A DNA stretch of 10,337 nt from positions 1,342-11,678 of the forward strand of contig DYHU01000101.1 of assembly GCA_020724025.1 (NCBI GenBank), in the 5' to 3' direction. The notes under the pieces are model-generated. The model was not told the origin of the DNA, did no database searches, and saw only the letters and a list, made by a program, of their open reading frames with translations. This DNA comes from Syntrophorhabdus sp. GTDB taxonomy: Bacteria; Desulfobacterota; BSN033; UBA1163. Position numbers and translations under genes: made by a program. Positions 1-7,200 of the stretch are shown piece after piece. How positions within the stretch are numbered: the first letter of the stretch is position 1; every line of letters begins with the position of its first letter.

Positions 1-11
1 CCTTTTTAACA

Positions 12-39
12 TTGACTTTTTTTCAAATTGTGTTACCAT
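12..39 (+). promoter_or_regulatory. Probable sigma70-type promoter for thpR and the downstream operon
   Basis: A -35 box TTGACT (12-17) and a -10 box TACCAT (34-39) are separated by 16 bases. The -10 is preceded by TG at 31-32, giving an extended -10 (TGT-TACCAT). The spacer is T-rich. Transcription would start near 46, leaving a leader of about 40 bases before thpR. It is the only good promoter match upstream of thpR in the window, so it probably drives thpR and, by read-through, recA, pilT and alaS. I see no operator dyad overlapping it. This is consensus matching by eye only. Confidence 0.55.
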
Positions 40-88
40 CGAATCAATTCCCACAACAGGAAGAGAAGTAATTTTAAAGAGGTTTTGA

Positions 89-655
89 TTGCTCCGAACC
101 TTTCTTGCCATTGAGCTTCCGGAATCGATCCTGAAAAGGATCGGGGAGGTTCAGAGAGATTTAAAGTCCTCAAGAGCCGATGTCCGATGGGCGAGCCCTG
201 AAAATATTCATCTCACCCTGAAATTTTTTGGAAACATTGAAGAATCGGAGATCGACTCGATTGTCAAATCGATCGAAGAACCAGTCCGAACCACTTCTCC
301 CATTTTCATCACGGTTCGGGGAATGGGCGCTTTTCCTGGTTTGAAGAACCCCAGGGTGATCTGGGTGGGGTTGCATGACGAGAGGAAGGTTTTAGTCTCC
401 CTCCAGAAGCGGTTAGAAGGGGAGCTTGAGAAGATCGGGTTTCCACCCGAAGGCCGTCCCTTCCGTCCCCATTTAACCCTGGGGAGGACGAGATCAAATC
501 GGGGGAAAGATGAGCTGGTTAAGGGGATGGAGAGGTATCGAGAAGAGGAATTTGGAAATTTTCAGGTCGAGAAGGTAGTTCTCTTTAAGAGCGATCTGAA
601 ACCGGAGGGCCCGATTTATACCGCATTGAGGGAAGTGAAATTAGGAGGCTTATAA
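89..655 (+). CDS. thpR: RNA 2',3'-cyclic phosphodiesterase (ThpR/LigT family)
   Basis: This 188-residue protein belongs to the 2H phosphoesterase superfamily, whose bacterial ThpR/LigT members open 2',3'-cyclic phosphate ends of RNA and can join tRNA halves in vitro. Both hallmark HxTx motifs are present: HLTL at residues 41-44 and HLTL at 128-131, the second in the context FRPHLTLGR. The N-terminus (RTFLAIELP) and the ending near FKSDLKPEGPIYTAL are typical, and the length is normal. The start is TTG at 89, chosen because AGAGG (78-82) lies 6 bases upstream and the conserved N-terminal strand begins at once. The protein is presumably cytoplasmic and soluble. It is the first gene of the run leading into recA, an arrangement I recall from Desulfobacterota, often with cinA upstream, which is outside this window. 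Its physiological substrate in bacteria is not settled. Confidence 0.93.
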   Translation: MLRTFLAIELPESILKRIGEVQRDLKSSRADVRWASPENIHLTLKFFGNIEESEIDSIVKSIEEPVRTTSPIFITVRGMGAFPGLKNPRVIWVGLHDERKVLVSLQKRLEGELEKIGFPPEGRPFRPHLTLGRTRSNRGKDELVKGMERYREEEFGNFQVEKVVLFKSDLKPEGPIYTALREVKLGGL

Positions 656-660
656 ATTGC

Positions 661-688
661 AGATAGCAGATGGCAGATAGCAGATTGA
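661..688. repeat. 7-bp tandem repeat between thpR and recA
   Basis: Four consecutive heptamers read AGATAGC, AGATGGC, AGATAGC and AGATTGA (661-688). The first three differ by one base and the fourth is degenerate. The tract starts 5 bases after the thpR stop. A separate perfect 7-bp duplication, CTAAAAT twice, lies at 708-721. From memory, AGATRGC-type strings recur between genes in Desulfobacterota and other environmental genomes; I could not check this. The last heptamer supplies the first bases of the -35 box of the recA promoter candidate. Confidence 0.8.
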
Positions 689-714
689 AATCCAGCCTTT
701 GGCGGGACTAAAAT
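685..714 (+). promoter_or_regulatory. Candidate recA promoter
   Basis: TTGAAA (685-690) and TAAAAT (709-714) each match the sigma70 consensus at 5 of 6 positions and are 18 bases apart. Transcription would start near 721, only about 14 bases before the recA ATG at 735, with the ribosome binding site at 723-728 almost at the 5' end. The very short leader is the main reason for caution. No LexA operator that I recognise (E. coli, Bacillus or Geobacter type) overlaps it, so SOS control cannot be read from the sequence. Confidence 0.4.
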
Positions 715-734
715 CTAAAATCGGGAGGGAGGGG

Positions 735-1754
735 ATGATGAGAGAGGATCCGAGCAGAAAGAAGGCAGTTGATCTGGCGGTCACACAGATCGAAAAACAG
801 TTCGGCAAGGGCGCCATTATGAAGCTGGGTGCAGAGACCCTGCTCGGAGAGGTCCCCACTATCTCCACAGGCTCCCTCTCCCTCGATATTGCCCTTGGCG
901 TGGGAGGATTGCCCAAGGGCAGGGTCGTTGAGATCTTCGGTCCCGAGGCCTCCGGAAAGACGACCCTGGCCCTCCATGTCGTTGCCGAGGCGCAGAAGAA
1001 AGGGGGAATCGCCGTCTTTATCGATGCGGAGCATGCCCTCGATATCAAGTATGCAAAGAGGCTGGGGGTGATGATCGATGAACTTCTCCTCTCGCAACCT
1101 GATACCGGAGAGCAGGCCTTAGAGATTGCAGAGCATCTCGTTCGGAGCGGAGGGGTTGATGTGATCGCCATCGACTCCGTGGCGGCCCTGGTTCCCAAAG
1201 CAGAGATTGAGGGAGAAATGGGCGATGCCCATATGGGGCTTCAGGCGAGGCTGATGTCTCAGGCCCTAAGAAAATTGACGGCCACGATCAGCAAATCGAA
1301 TACGATCGTCATCTTTGTCAATCAGATCCGGATGAAGATCGGCGTCATGTTCGGGAATCCGGAGACAACGACCGGCGGCAATGCCCTCAAGTTTTATTCC
1401 TCCGTCCGTCTGGATGTCCGGAGGATCGCCTCCATCAAGCAGGGGCAGGATGTGATCGGCAGCCGAACCAAAGTCCGCGTGGTGAAGAACAAGGTGGCGC
1501 CTCCCTTCAAAGAGGTGGAGTTCGACCTCATCTACGGGGAGGGCATTTCGAGAGAGGGGGATGTCCTCGACCTGGCCGTGGATAAGAATATCGTGGAGAA
1601 GAGCGGGACCTGGTACACCTATGGCGGACAGCGGATCGGCCAGGGAAGGGAGAATGCAAAACAGTTTTTAAAGGAGAACTCGAAGATCCTGGAGCAGATG
1701 GAGAAGGAGCTCCTCGAAAGCGTTGCCCTCTCCAAAGCGGGATCGGTGAAGTGA
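735..1754 (+). CDS. recA: Recombinase RecA
   Basis: RecA forms ATP-dependent filaments on single-stranded DNA, carries out strand exchange in recombinational repair and triggers LexA self-cleavage. From the ATG at 735 it has 339 residues. Walker A GPEASGKT is at 69-76, the catalytic glutamate of IDAEHALD at about 99, Walker B VDVIAIDS at 141-148, DNA-binding loop L1 near 157-166, and L2 from about 196 to 217 ([12 protein letters not shown] then [10 protein letters not shown]). The N-terminal helix ([18 protein letters not shown]) and the C-terminal domain are complete. An upstream in-frame TTG at 699 would give 351 residues, but 735 has GGGAGG (723-728) 6 bases away and fits the family N-terminus; a second ATG at 738 is equally possible. 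The gene lies 79 bp after thpR and 16 bp before the pilT-like gene. Confidence 0.98.
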   Translation: MMREDPSRKKAVDLAVTQIEKQFGKGAIMKLGAETLLGEVPTISTGSLSLDIALGVGGLPKGRVVEIFGPEASGKTTLALHVVAEAQKKGGIAVFIDAEHALDIKYAKRLGVMIDELLLSQPDTGEQALEIAEHLVRSGGVDVIAIDSVAALVPKAEIEGEMGDAHMGLQARLMSQALRKLTATISKSNTIVIFVNQIRMKIGVMFGNPETTTGGNALKFYSSVRLDVRRIASIKQGQDVIGSRTKVRVVKNKVAPPFKEVEFDLIYGEGISREGDVLDLAVDKNIVEKSGTWYTYGGQRIGQGRENAKQFLKENSKILEQMEKELLESVALSKAGSVK

Positions 1755-1770
1755 GCAAAAGGAGGTTGAG

Positions 1771-2973
1771 ATGGATATCAACCAGATTTTAGTGGAGGCG
1801 CTGGAGCAAGAGGCCTCTGATGTTCATATCAAAGAAGGGGCCCCTCCCATCTTCAGGGTGAATGGCACCCTGAAGCCTTATAATCAAGTGAAGCCTTTCG
1901 ATCATAATGATCTGTCGAAGATGGCCTTCGGCCTGATGAATGACTGGCAGAAAGAGCGGTTCATCAAGAACCGGGAAGTCGACATGGGCTACGAGGTCTA
2001 TGGCCTGGGCCGGTTCCGGGTCAATGTCTACCAGCAGAGGGGAAAGCTCTCGATCGCCCTTCGAATCGTTCCCTATCAGATCAAGTCCCCGGAAGAACTC
2101 CACCTGCCCGCCGTGATCGGCAATGTGGCTCTTGAAAATAGGGGTCTCATCCTTGTCACCGGAACGACCGGCAGCGGCAAGTCCACGACCCTGGCCTCCA
2201 TAATCGATATCATCAACAAGAACCGGAACTGCCACATCATCACGATTGAGGATCCCATCGAGTTCATCCACGAGGACAAGAAGTCGATCATCGACCAGAG
2301 GGAGGTGGGCTCCGACACGAGCACCTTTTCCACCGCCCTGCGCGTGGCCCTCCGACAGGACCCGGATGTGATCCTGGTCGGTGAGATGAGGGACTTTGAG
2401 ACGATCGAGACCGCCCTGACCGCGGCGGAGACAGGCCATCTGGTCATGTCCACCCTTCACACCCTCAATGCCACGGAGACAATCACCCGTATCATCTCCG
2501 TCTTTCCCCCTTACCACCAGAAACAGGTCCGGCTCCAGCTGGCCGCGGTCCTCAAAGGGGTCATCTCTCAGAGGCTGGTGCCCAGAGCGGATGGATTGGG
2601 ACGGGTTCCGGCAGTGGAAATCCTGGTCTCCACGGCCAGAGTGAGGGAGTGCATCACTGAAAAGGATAAGACGAGCGAACTCAACGACGCCATTTCCAAG
2701 GGACAGACCTCTTACGGGATGCAGACCTTCGACCAGTCGCTGATGTACCTGATGAAACTGAACCTCATCACCTATGAGGAGGCCCTCAAACACTGCACCA
2801 ACCCCGATGACTTCGCCCTGAGGGTAAAAGGAATTCTCGCCACGAGCGATACCTCCTGGGATGACTTTGAGTCGCTTGATAAGGAGAAGGAGAAAGAGAA
2901 AGAGACGGAGAAGAAGGTGAAGCTCGGAAGGCCGCTCGATCCGAAGATGGGAGGCATGGGTTTGAAAAGATGA
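1771..2973 (+). CDS. pilT: Type IV pilus retraction ATPase, PilT/PilU family
   Basis: This 400-residue protein is a GspE/PilT superfamily secretion ATPase, a cytoplasmic hexamer at the pilus base that powers pilus retraction. The N-terminal PAS-like domain (about 1-110) contains ASDVHI and GRFRVN. The ATPase domain has Walker A GTTGSGKST (131-139), the Asp box (IITIEDPIEF, 156-165), Walker B DPDVILVGEMR (197-207) and the His box TGHLVMSTLHT (221-231). Near the C-terminus GMQTFDQSL (316-324) is conserved, but the canonical AIRNLIRE motif is degenerate (about RVRECITE, 290-297). The last 30 residues are a charged tail rich in Lys-Glu. It could therefore be a PilU-like or otherwise divergent paralogue rather than the main PilT. 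The start is clear: AAAAGGAGG (1757-1765), then 5 bases, then ATG. It follows recA by 16 bp and overlaps alaS by 4 bp, so it is surely co-transcribed with both. No other pilus gene is in the window. Confidence 0.9.
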   Translation: MDINQILVEALEQEASDVHIKEGAPPIFRVNGTLKPYNQVKPFDHNDLSKMAFGLMNDWQKERFIKNREVDMGYEVYGLGRFRVNVYQQRGKLSIALRIVPYQIKSPEELHLPAVIGNVALENRGLILVTGTTGSGKSTTLASIIDIINKNRNCHIITIEDPIEFIHEDKKSIIDQREVGSDTSTFSTALRVALRQDPDVILVGEMRDFETIETALTAAETGHLVMSTLHTLNATETITRIISVFPPYHQKQVRLQLAAVLKGVISQRLVPRADGLGRVPAVEILVSTARVRECITEKDKTSELNDAISKGQTSYGMQTFDQSLMYLMKLNLITYEEALKHCTNPDDFALRVKGILATSDTSWDDFESLDKEKEKEKETEKKVKLGRPLDPKMGGMGLKR

Positions 2974-5594
2974 CCCCGGATGAGATTCGAAAGGCCTTTC
3001 TCAAATACTTTGAGGAGAGGAAACATCGGGTCGTTTCAAGCTCCTCACTCGTCCCCAGAAATGATCCCACCCTGCTCTTCACCAATGCCGGAATGGTTCA
3101 GTTCAAAGGGGTCTTTTTAGCCGAAGAGACCCGGGACTATTCCCGCGCCGCCACCTCCCAGAAGTGCGTTCGCGCCGGAGGCAAACATAACGATCTCGAA
3201 AATGTGGGAAAGACCGCCCGTCACCACACCTTCTTTGAGATGCTGGGGAATTTCTCCTTCGGCGATTATTTTAAGGAGGGCGCCATTGAGATGGCCTGGG
3301 ACCTCCTCATCCGCGAGTGGGGGCTGGCCCCCGAAAAGATATGGATCACCATCTACCTCGATGACGATGAGGCCTTTCATCTCTGGCGGAAGATCGGCAT
3401 TCCGGCGCAGCGGATCGTCAGGCTGGGGGAGAAGGATAACTTCTGGGCCATGGGAGAGACCGGGCCCTGCGGACCCTGCTCTGAGATCGTGATCGACCAG
3501 GGAGAGGGGATGGGTTGCAGCCGGCCTGATTGTGCGGTGGGATGCGACTGCGACCGCTACCTGGAACTCTGGAACCTCGTCTTCATGCAGTTCAATCGCG
3601 ATGCTCAGGGAAAGATGACCCCCCTGGCCAAACCCTGCATCGATACCGGCATGGGACTGGAACGGATCTCCGCCATCCTTCAGGGTGTCAGGAGCAACTT
3701 TGAGACAGACCTCTTCGTCCCGATCATCCGGGAGATCACAGAGATCGGTCATCTTTCATATGGAAGAGATCCGAAGACCGATATCTCCATCCGGGTCATT
3801 GCCGATCACAGCCGGGCGGCAACCTTCCTGATCAACGATGGCGTTCTTCCTTCTAATGAGGGCAGGGGATATGTGCTTCGCCGGATCATGCGAAGGGCGA
3901 TGAGACATGGGAAGATGATCGGGATTGATCATCCCTTCCTCTATCAAACCTCGCTGAAGGCGGTGGATCTGATGAAGGAGGCCTATCCCGAATTGAGGGA
4001 GACAGAGGCGATCGTCTCCAGGGTGATCAGAAATGAGGAAGAGCGTTTTTCAGAGACCCTCGATTCGGGATTAAAAATTCTGAGAGAAGAGCTGGACCCA
4101 TTGAAGAAGGGGAAAGGAAAAGTCCTCTCCGGAGAGGTGGCCTTTCGCCTTTACGACACGTTTGGTTTTCCCCTCGACCTGACGGCTGAGATCCTCCAGG
4201 AGGAGGGAATGAGTCTTGATGAGGAAGGCTTCAAGGCACAGATGGAGGAGCAGAGGCAGAAGAGTAAGCAGGCCTGGCAGGGCATCGGTGAAGGAAGGGC
4301 AAAGGAGATCTACCGACGATTCTCCAACGAGGGGATGAAAACAGCATTTGTGGGATATGAGGAGACCCAGTGCGAATCGAGGATTCTGAAACTGATCAAG
4401 GGGGACGGATTTATCTCCTCTGCTAACGAAGGAGATGAAGTCGAAGTCATCACGGAGAAGACGCCTTTTTATGGAGAGACAGGCGGACAGGTCGGAGACA
4501 GGGGTGTGATCTTTCAGGAAAACTTCTCTCTGGAGGTGGAGGATACGCTCAGACCCCTGGAGGATCTGATCGTCCACAAGGCGCGGGTGAAGAGAGGGAT
4601 GGTGAGCGTTGGAATGGAGGCGACCCTTAAAGTCAATCCGGATCGAAGAGGGGCGATTGCCCTCAACCATACGGCCACCCATCTCCTGCAAGCGATGCTG
4701 AGAGAGGTTTTGGGGAGCCATATTCATCAGGCGGGGTCTCTTGTGGCTCCTGAACGATTGAGGTTCGACTTCACCCATTTCGCTCCGATCGAAAGAAAGG
4801 ATCTTGAGCAGATTGAGGCGATGGTCAATCAGAAGGTCCGTCAGAACATGAAGGTCGAGACGAAGATCATGAATGTGGAAGAGGCCCTCCAGACCGGAGC
4901 CATGGCCCTCTTCGGAGAGAAGTATGGAGAGAAGGTGAGGGTGGTCAGGGTTTCGGATTTCAGCATCGAACTCTGCGGAGGAACCCACACCTCCCGGACG
5001 GGCGATATTGGAATCTTCAAAATCCTGCATGAGACCGGTGTGGCCGCAGGCGTGAGGAGGATGGAGGCCCTCACAGGAGAGGGGGCCTATCAGTTTATCA
5101 GGGAGGAGGAGCGTCGACTCGAGGAGATCGCCTCCTCTCTCAAATCACCGCCCGGAGAGATCGCCGCCAGAGTGGAACGACTGCTTCAGAGACAGAAGGA
5201 ACTGGAAAGGGAGATGGAATCCTTTCAGGCGAAGTGGTCGCACCAGGAGATCTCCAGCCTCCTTTCGCTTGTGAGGGAGGTGAAAGGCGTAAAGGTCTTA
5301 TCGGTCAGGTTGGACGGGAAGGATCCGAAGCGATTGAGGGAGTATGTCGATCAGTTGAAGGGGAAGATCGGCTCCGGGATCATCCTTCTGGGGAGCCAGA
5401 GTGAGGCGAAAGTCACCCTGTTGATGGGCATCACCGAAGATCTCACCCCCCGGTTCAAAGCAAATGAATTGATCAAGAAGATCGCCCTCCATGTGGGAGG
5501 GACAGGAGGAGGCCGGCCCGATTTTGCTCAGGCCGGAGGGACCGATCCTGAAAGACTGGACGAGGCGCTTAAGGCCATTGACGATCTCATCTGA
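2970..5594 (+). CDS. alaS: Alanine--tRNA ligase
   Basis: AlaRS attaches alanine to tRNA-Ala and clears mischarged Ser and Gly. At 874 residues it has the full bacterial architecture. The class II catalytic core covers about 1-240, with TNAGMVQFK (38-46), RHHTFFEMLGNFSFGDYFK (84-102), NFWAMGETGPCGPCSE (157-172) and motif 3 GMGLERI (227-233). Next come the tRNA-recognition helices (about 240-450) and the editing domain with HTATH (567-571) and CGGTH (669-673), whose His and Cys residues bind zinc. The C-Ala domain ends with GGGRPDFAQAGG (846-857). An insert before LELWNLVFMQFNR carries four cysteines (183, 188, 192, 194). The ATG overlaps the pilT stop as ATGA. The nearest Shine-Dalgarno-like GGGAGG (2949-2954) is rather distant, so translation probably depends on coupling to pilT. 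A terminator follows, making alaS the last gene of the first unit. Confidence 0.98.
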   Translation: MTPDEIRKAFLKYFEERKHRVVSSSSLVPRNDPTLLFTNAGMVQFKGVFLAEETRDYSRAATSQKCVRAGGKHNDLENVGKTARHHTFFEMLGNFSFGDYFKEGAIEMAWDLLIREWGLAPEKIWITIYLDDDEAFHLWRKIGIPAQRIVRLGEKDNFWAMGETGPCGPCSEIVIDQGEGMGCSRPDCAVGCDCDRYLELWNLVFMQFNRDAQGKMTPLAKPCIDTGMGLERISAILQGVRSNFETDLFVPIIREITEIGHLSYGRDPKTDISIRVIADHSRAATFLINDGVLPSNEGRGYVLRRIMRRAMRHGKMIGIDHPFLYQTSLKAVDLMKEAYPELRETEAIVSRVIRNEEERFSETLDSGLKILREELDPLKKGKGKVLSGEVAFRLYDTFGFPLDLTAEILQEEGMSLDEEGFKAQMEEQRQKSKQAWQGIGEGRAKEIYRRFSNEGMKTAFVGYEETQCESRILKLIKGDGFISSANEGDEVEVITEKTPFYGETGGQVGDRGVIFQENFSLEVEDTLRPLEDLIVHKARVKRGMVSVGMEATLKVNPDRRGAIALNHTATHLLQAMLREVLGSHIHQAGSLVAPERLRFDFTHFAPIERKDLEQIEAMVNQKVRQNMKVETKIMNVEEALQTGAMALFGEKYGEKVRVVRVSDFSIELCGGTHTSRTGDIGIFKILHETGVAAGVRRMEALTGEGAYQFIREEERRLEEIASSLKSPPGEIAARVERLLQRQKELEREMESFQAKWSHQEISSLLSLVREVKGVKVLSVRLDGKDPKRLREYVDQLKGKIGSGIILLGSQSEAKVTLLMGITEDLTPRFKANELIKKIALHVGGTGGGRPDFAQAGGTDPERLDEALKAIDDLI

Positions 5595-5616
5595 TCATTT
5601 TAACGTGGGACATGAT

Positions 5617-5657
5617 TCCCCCATCCTCCTGAGGAAGAAGGAAAGGGGGATTTTTTT
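5617..5657 (+). terminator. Rho-independent terminator after alaS
   Basis: A stem begins with TCCCCC (5617-5622) pairing with GGGGGA (5645-5650). It continues after a small internal loop with TCCT (5624-5627) pairing with AGGA (5639-5642), then C5629-G5637 and T5630-A5636 around a GAGGA loop. Seven T follow directly (5651-5657). It begins 22 bases after the alaS stop and should end the thpR-recA-pilT-alaS transcript. Confidence 0.85.
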
Positions 5658-5668
5658 GTGATGACCCA

Positions 5669-5696
5669 GTAGGGATCGCATATATGCGATCCCTAC
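5669..5696. repeat. Perfect 28-bp palindrome, likely dispersed intergenic repeat
   Basis: GTAGGGATCGCATA (5669-5682) is followed without spacer by its exact reverse complement (5683-5696). The symmetry stops sharply: 5668 and 5697 do not pair. I recall GTAGGG...CCCTAC palindromes with variable centres from intergenic regions of many environmental bacteria; that is memory, not a search. It lies between the alaS terminator and gltX. As RNA it would form a strong hairpin, and the TTCTTTTT tract at 5701-5708 starts 4 bases after it, so it might also weakly attenuate gltX. Its right edge makes a -10-like CATAAT (5696-5701), but I see no matching -35. Confidence 0.85.
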
Positions 5697-5723
5697 ATAA
5701 TTCTTTTTAAGGTATCAACGATC

Positions 5724-7136
5724 ATGACCACCGTCAGAACCCGATTTGCCCCCAGCCCCACAGGCGATCTCCATATCGGAGGGGCCCGGACCGCCCTCTT
5801 CAACTGGCTCCTGGCACGGCATACCGGAGGCGCATTCGTTCTCCGGATTGAGGATACGGATGTGGCGCGATCCACCCAGGAATCAATTCAGGTCATCCTC
5901 AATGCCATGACCTGGCTGGGACTGGATTGGGACGAGGGTCCCTTTTACCAGACCCAGAGGGTTTCCCTCTATCAAGAGATGGCCGATCAACTTGTGACCA
6001 AGGGAAAGGCATACCGATGCTTTTGTCTGCCAGAGGAGCTGGAGGCCAAGCGGGAAGCGGCCATGAAAGCAGGGCTCAAGCCCAAATATGACCGTACCTG
6101 CCTTCAGCGAAAGGCCTCCTCGCCAGATAGACCCTTTGCGATCCGGTTCTTTTCGCTGGATGAGGGGAAGACCGTGGTCGAAGACCTCATCCAGGGGAGG
6201 GTGGAATTTGACAATAGCGAACTCGACGACCTCATCATCCTCAGAAGCGACGGGCTTCCCACCTACAACTTCTCGGTGGTGGTGGATGATGTCACCATGG
6301 CGATCACCCATGTCGTCCGGGGGAATGACCATTTGAACAATACTCCACGGCAGATTCAGATCTATGAAGCACTGGGTCATCCCTTACCGAAATTCGGTCA
6401 TGTCCCGATGATCTTAGGGCCGGAAAAGAAGAAACTCTCCAAACGGCACGGAGCCCAGTCGGTGATGGAGTATCAGAAGATGGGCTACCTTCCCCAGGCT
6501 GTCGTAAACTATCTCGTCCGCCTGGGATGGTCCTATGGCGATCAGGAGGAGTTCACTCTGAAGGAGTTGATCGAAAAGTTCACTCTTGAGGCGGTGGGCA
6601 AGGCGGCCGCAGCCATCAATCCGGGAAAGCTGGATTGGCTCAATTCCCAGTATATCAAAAGAATGGAAACGGATGAAATGGTCCAAAAGGTGATGCCTTT
6701 TATTGAGGCCAAGGGATATTCGATCAGCGATCTCGATCTTTTGAGGAAGGCGGTTCTCTCTTTCAGGGAGAGATCCAAAACCCTGGTGGAGATGGCGGAG
6801 CTTTCGGAATTCTACTTCAGCGAAGAGATCGCGTATGAGGAGGGAGCCGCTCAAAAATTTCTGAAAGGCGAGTCAATGCCCATCTTCGAAGAGATCATCG
6901 ATTCTCTTTCGAAGGAGACGATTCTAAAAAAGGAGAGCAACCACCATCTGATCCAGCGACTCTCCGAATCCCGGCAAGAGCCTCTGGTCAAGATCGCCCA
7001 GCCCATTCGTGTGGCCCTGACAGGCCGGGCGGTCAGCCCGCCCATTGACGAAGTGATGGAGGCGCTGGGAAAAGAGAGGGTGATTCGGAGGCTAAAAAAG
7101 GCGATGGAATATATTGGAAGAGTTAATGTCAAATGA
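5724..7136 (+). CDS. gltX: Glutamate--tRNA ligase
   Basis: GluRS charges tRNA with glutamate, for protein synthesis and, where the C5 route is used, for heme precursors. The protein has 470 residues, a normal bacterial length. Class I signatures are present: RFAPSPTGDLHIGG (7-20) contains the HIGH-type motif, and KKLSKRHG (236-243) is the KMSKS-type loop. The Rossmann fold is split by the connective domain, and the helical anticodon-binding region occupies about 320-470. A zinc-site spacing CxC-x24-C (99, 101, 126) is kept, but the fourth ligand position is Gln128 rather than His or Cys. The sequence does not show whether it is discriminating or also charges tRNA-Gln. The ATG at 5724 begins the conserved TTVRTRFAPSPTG; AAGGT (5709-5713) is a modest ribosome binding site 10 bases upstream. 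It is a separate unit from alaS because a terminator lies between. I could not identify a convincing promoter. Confidence 0.97.
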   Translation: MTTVRTRFAPSPTGDLHIGGARTALFNWLLARHTGGAFVLRIEDTDVARSTQESIQVILNAMTWLGLDWDEGPFYQTQRVSLYQEMADQLVTKGKAYRCFCLPEELEAKREAAMKAGLKPKYDRTCLQRKASSPDRPFAIRFFSLDEGKTVVEDLIQGRVEFDNSELDDLIILRSDGLPTYNFSVVVDDVTMAITHVVRGNDHLNNTPRQIQIYEALGHPLPKFGHVPMILGPEKKKLSKRHGAQSVMEYQKMGYLPQAVVNYLVRLGWSYGDQEEFTLKELIEKFTLEAVGKAAAAINPGKLDWLNSQYIKRMETDEMVQKVMPFIEAKGYSISDLDLLRKAVLSFRERSKTLVEMAELSEFYFSEEIAYEEGAAQKFLKGESMPIFEEIIDSLSKETILKKESNHHLIQRLSESRQEPLVKIAQPIRVALTGRAVSPPIDEVMEALGKERVIRRLKKAMEYIGRVNVK

Positions 7137-7173
7137 CAAAATCCTTACCTGCGGCAAGCAGGGCTTTGACATT
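7125..7173 (+). terminator. Hairpin at the gltX stop, possible weak terminator
   Basis: AATGTCAAA (7125-7133) and TTTGACATT (7165-7173) are exact 9-bp inverted repeats. The 31-base loop holds a second stem, CCTGC (7148-7152) with GCAGG (7158-7162). The left arm covers the last gltX codons and reaches the first base of its stop. The outer stem is A/T-rich and is followed by a broken T-rich stretch (TTGATTT) rather than a clean T tract, so termination would be inefficient. The right arm also contains TTGACA, the -35 box of the next promoter. Confidence 0.35.
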
Positions 7174-7193
7174 TTGATTTATCATTGTTAAAT
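7166..7193 (+). promoter_or_regulatory. Probable smc promoter
   Basis: A perfect -35 TTGACA (7166-7171) is 16 bases upstream of TTAAAT (7188-7193), which matches the -10 consensus at 4 of 6 positions. The layout resembles the promoter before thpR. Transcription would start near 7200, almost exactly where the MITE-like element begins, giving a leader of about 170 bases before smc. Confidence 0.45.
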
Positions 7194-7200
7194 CCATTCC

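Noticed and set aside
699..734. TTG at 699 as the recA start, giving 12 extra residues
   Set aside because: It lacks a ribosome binding site and would overlap the promoter candidate. ATG at 735 has GGGAGG at ideal spacing and matches the family N-terminus.
656..734. LexA/SOS operator upstream of recA
   Set aside because: I looked for CTGT-N8-ACAG, GAAC-N4-GTTC and the Geobacter-type GGTT...ACC layout and found none.
1789..2793. Long minus-strand open frame (334 codons) opposite the pilT-like gene
   Set aside because: It lies wholly antisense to a gene with clear ATPase motifs, its translation has no recognisable domain and a biased composition, and such shadows are expected from the codon usage of the + strand.
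4071..5030. Long minus-strand open frame (319 codons) opposite alaS
   Set aside because: Antisense to the conserved AlaRS editing region, with no recognisable motifs; a codon-bias shadow.
5656..5701. gltX promoter around the palindrome (TTGTGA 5656-5661 with TATATG 5681-5686, or CATAAT 5696-5701)
   Set aside because: The first pair has 19-base spacing and weak matches, and the second has no -35; neither is strong enough to annotate.
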